Source of the DNA: an uncultured Oscillospiraceae bacterium
GTDB lineage: Bacteria; Bacillota; Clostridia; Oscillospirales; Acutalibacteraceae
Length of the DNA: 48,997 bases
Assembly: GCA_900543555.1 (NCBI GenBank)
Contig: UQRL01000016.1
Location: 1 to 48,997, forward strand
Direction: 5' to 3'
The position numbers were made by a program, and so were the translations under genes. Under the pieces are notes generated by a model, which made no database searches, had not been told where the DNA came from, and was given only the letters and a program-made list of their open reading frames with translations. Of the stretch, positions 48,682 through 48,997 are shown one piece after another; the first letter of the stretch is position 1; each line of letters begins with the position of its first letter.

Positions 48682-48873
48682 GGCCAAGTTGCCAAGCCCC
48701 CACTTGAATAAAATAAATGGCTAAGTTGCCAAAAAAGCTAGGTTTTATGCGGGTTTGAGCAACTACGCCAAGGTGGCTAAGTTCCCCCTTGTTTGGGGGA
48801 AAGATGGCAACTACGCCAAGCTGGCTAAGTTGCCTGAAGCCGCATGTTTCCTGGGTTTTCGGGCAACTACGCC
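48682..48873. repeat. Seven copies of a 12-bp motif in both orientations upstream of lepA
   Basis: Copies of GGCAACTWMGCC or its complement lie at 48682-48693, 48719-48730, 48758-48769, 48775-48786, 48806-48817, 48823-48834 and 48862-48873. Some have one or two changes. Two pairs face each other and form hairpin units (48758-48786 and 48806-48834) with the shared spacer AAGSTGGC. The nearest copy is about 26 bases upstream of the lepA -10, overlapping its -35 zone. Confidence 0.8.
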
Positions 48874-48997
48874 ATTTTAATTTCTCCGGCCCTGGGGCAA
48901 CGGCTTTTGTGCTGTCCCAAGAGGGGGACATACGTCCCCCCTTTTTTTGTGTATGGGAAGGCAGGACCTACGGTCCTTGCAACCCCCTTAGGGCCGT
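48874..48997. other. Non-coding right edge
   Basis: No gene seen. Contains a plus-strand terminator hairpin and an AGGACC-TAC-GGTCCT hairpin near 48963-48977. Confidence 0.5.
48923..48948 (+). terminator. Plus-strand Rho-independent terminator with no upstream plus-strand gene
   Basis: GGGGGAC (48923-48929), ATAC loop, GTCCCCC (48934-48940) and seven T (48942-48948). The nearest plus-strand gene is hemW, more than 2 kb away beyond lepA, so this may end an antisense or small RNA crossing the repeat region. Confidence 0.75.

Noticed and set aside
48682..48873. CRISPR array
   Set aside because: The units are only 12 bp, occur in both orientations, have irregular spacing of 5 to 28 bp, and there are no cas genes.
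48602..48931. 110-codon N-terminal extension of lepA
   Set aside because: It reads through repeats and the TATAAT promoter box. LepA proteins start just before the AHIDHGKST motif, and a good ribosome site precedes ATG 48601.

Overview
The window is a GC-rich chromosomal segment of a low-oxygen Firmicute, most likely a clostridial (Oscillospiraceae-like) gut bacterium. The grounds are gene content and style: an S-layer-homology (SLH) surface protein, a 2-hydroxyacyl-CoA dehydratase/activase pair, a GlpA-like/FAD oxidoreductase/DUF1667 trio, DegV, DUF6062, an EF-G-like GTPase, strong GGAGG ribosome sites and many GTG starts. No phage, IS, CRISPR array, rRNA or tRNA was seen.

Layout. 1-2902 (-): SLH surface protein, cut by the left edge. 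3126-3843 (+): three operator-like repeats, a small four-helix membrane protein and its XRE regulator. 3935-5464 (-): xylulokinase. 5698-8773 (+): three-gene flavin/iron-sulfur oxidoreductase operon, then a HAD hydrolase (8837-9553). 9676-10942 (+): thioredoxin and thioredoxin reductase. 10991-18191 (-): MATE exporter, DegV protein, and a dehydratase/activase system split into two genes by a repeat-bearing gap. 18557-22066 (+): thioesterase, then AraR-like regulator, GH27 alpha-galactosidase and GNAT gene in overlapping order. 22285-29508 (+): MarR regulator, heterodimeric ABC exporter, cytidylate kinase-like protein, lipid kinase and GNAT. 29539-31029 (-): sodium:solute symporter. 31412-35955 (+): response regulator, sensor kinase, HtrA protease and YbaK deacylase, with the first three overlapping end to start. 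36446-42790 (-): EF-G-like GTPase, a large membrane protein that looks like a degenerate P-type ATPase, and RlmB. 43571-46298 (+): DUF6062 protein, OGG1-type DNA glycosylase and HemW. 46799-48601 (-): LepA.

The least ordinary parts are: (1) the 1,054-residue protein at 38812-41976, which keeps a P-type ATPase layout without the catalytic motifs; (2) a family of intergenic palindromes with a constant flank and different stems (14.9-15.1, 36.0-36.4 and 46.3-46.8 kb), two of the sites being about 470-bp inverted-repeat elements with a shared core and terminator, both at convergent gene junctions; (3) seven copies of a 12-bp motif in both orientations upstream of lepA; (4) a triple operator at the XRE locus; (5) an ABC exporter subunit with an extracytoplasmic insert of about 340 residues. 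All start choices and repeats were read by eye; no database search or folding calculation was run.
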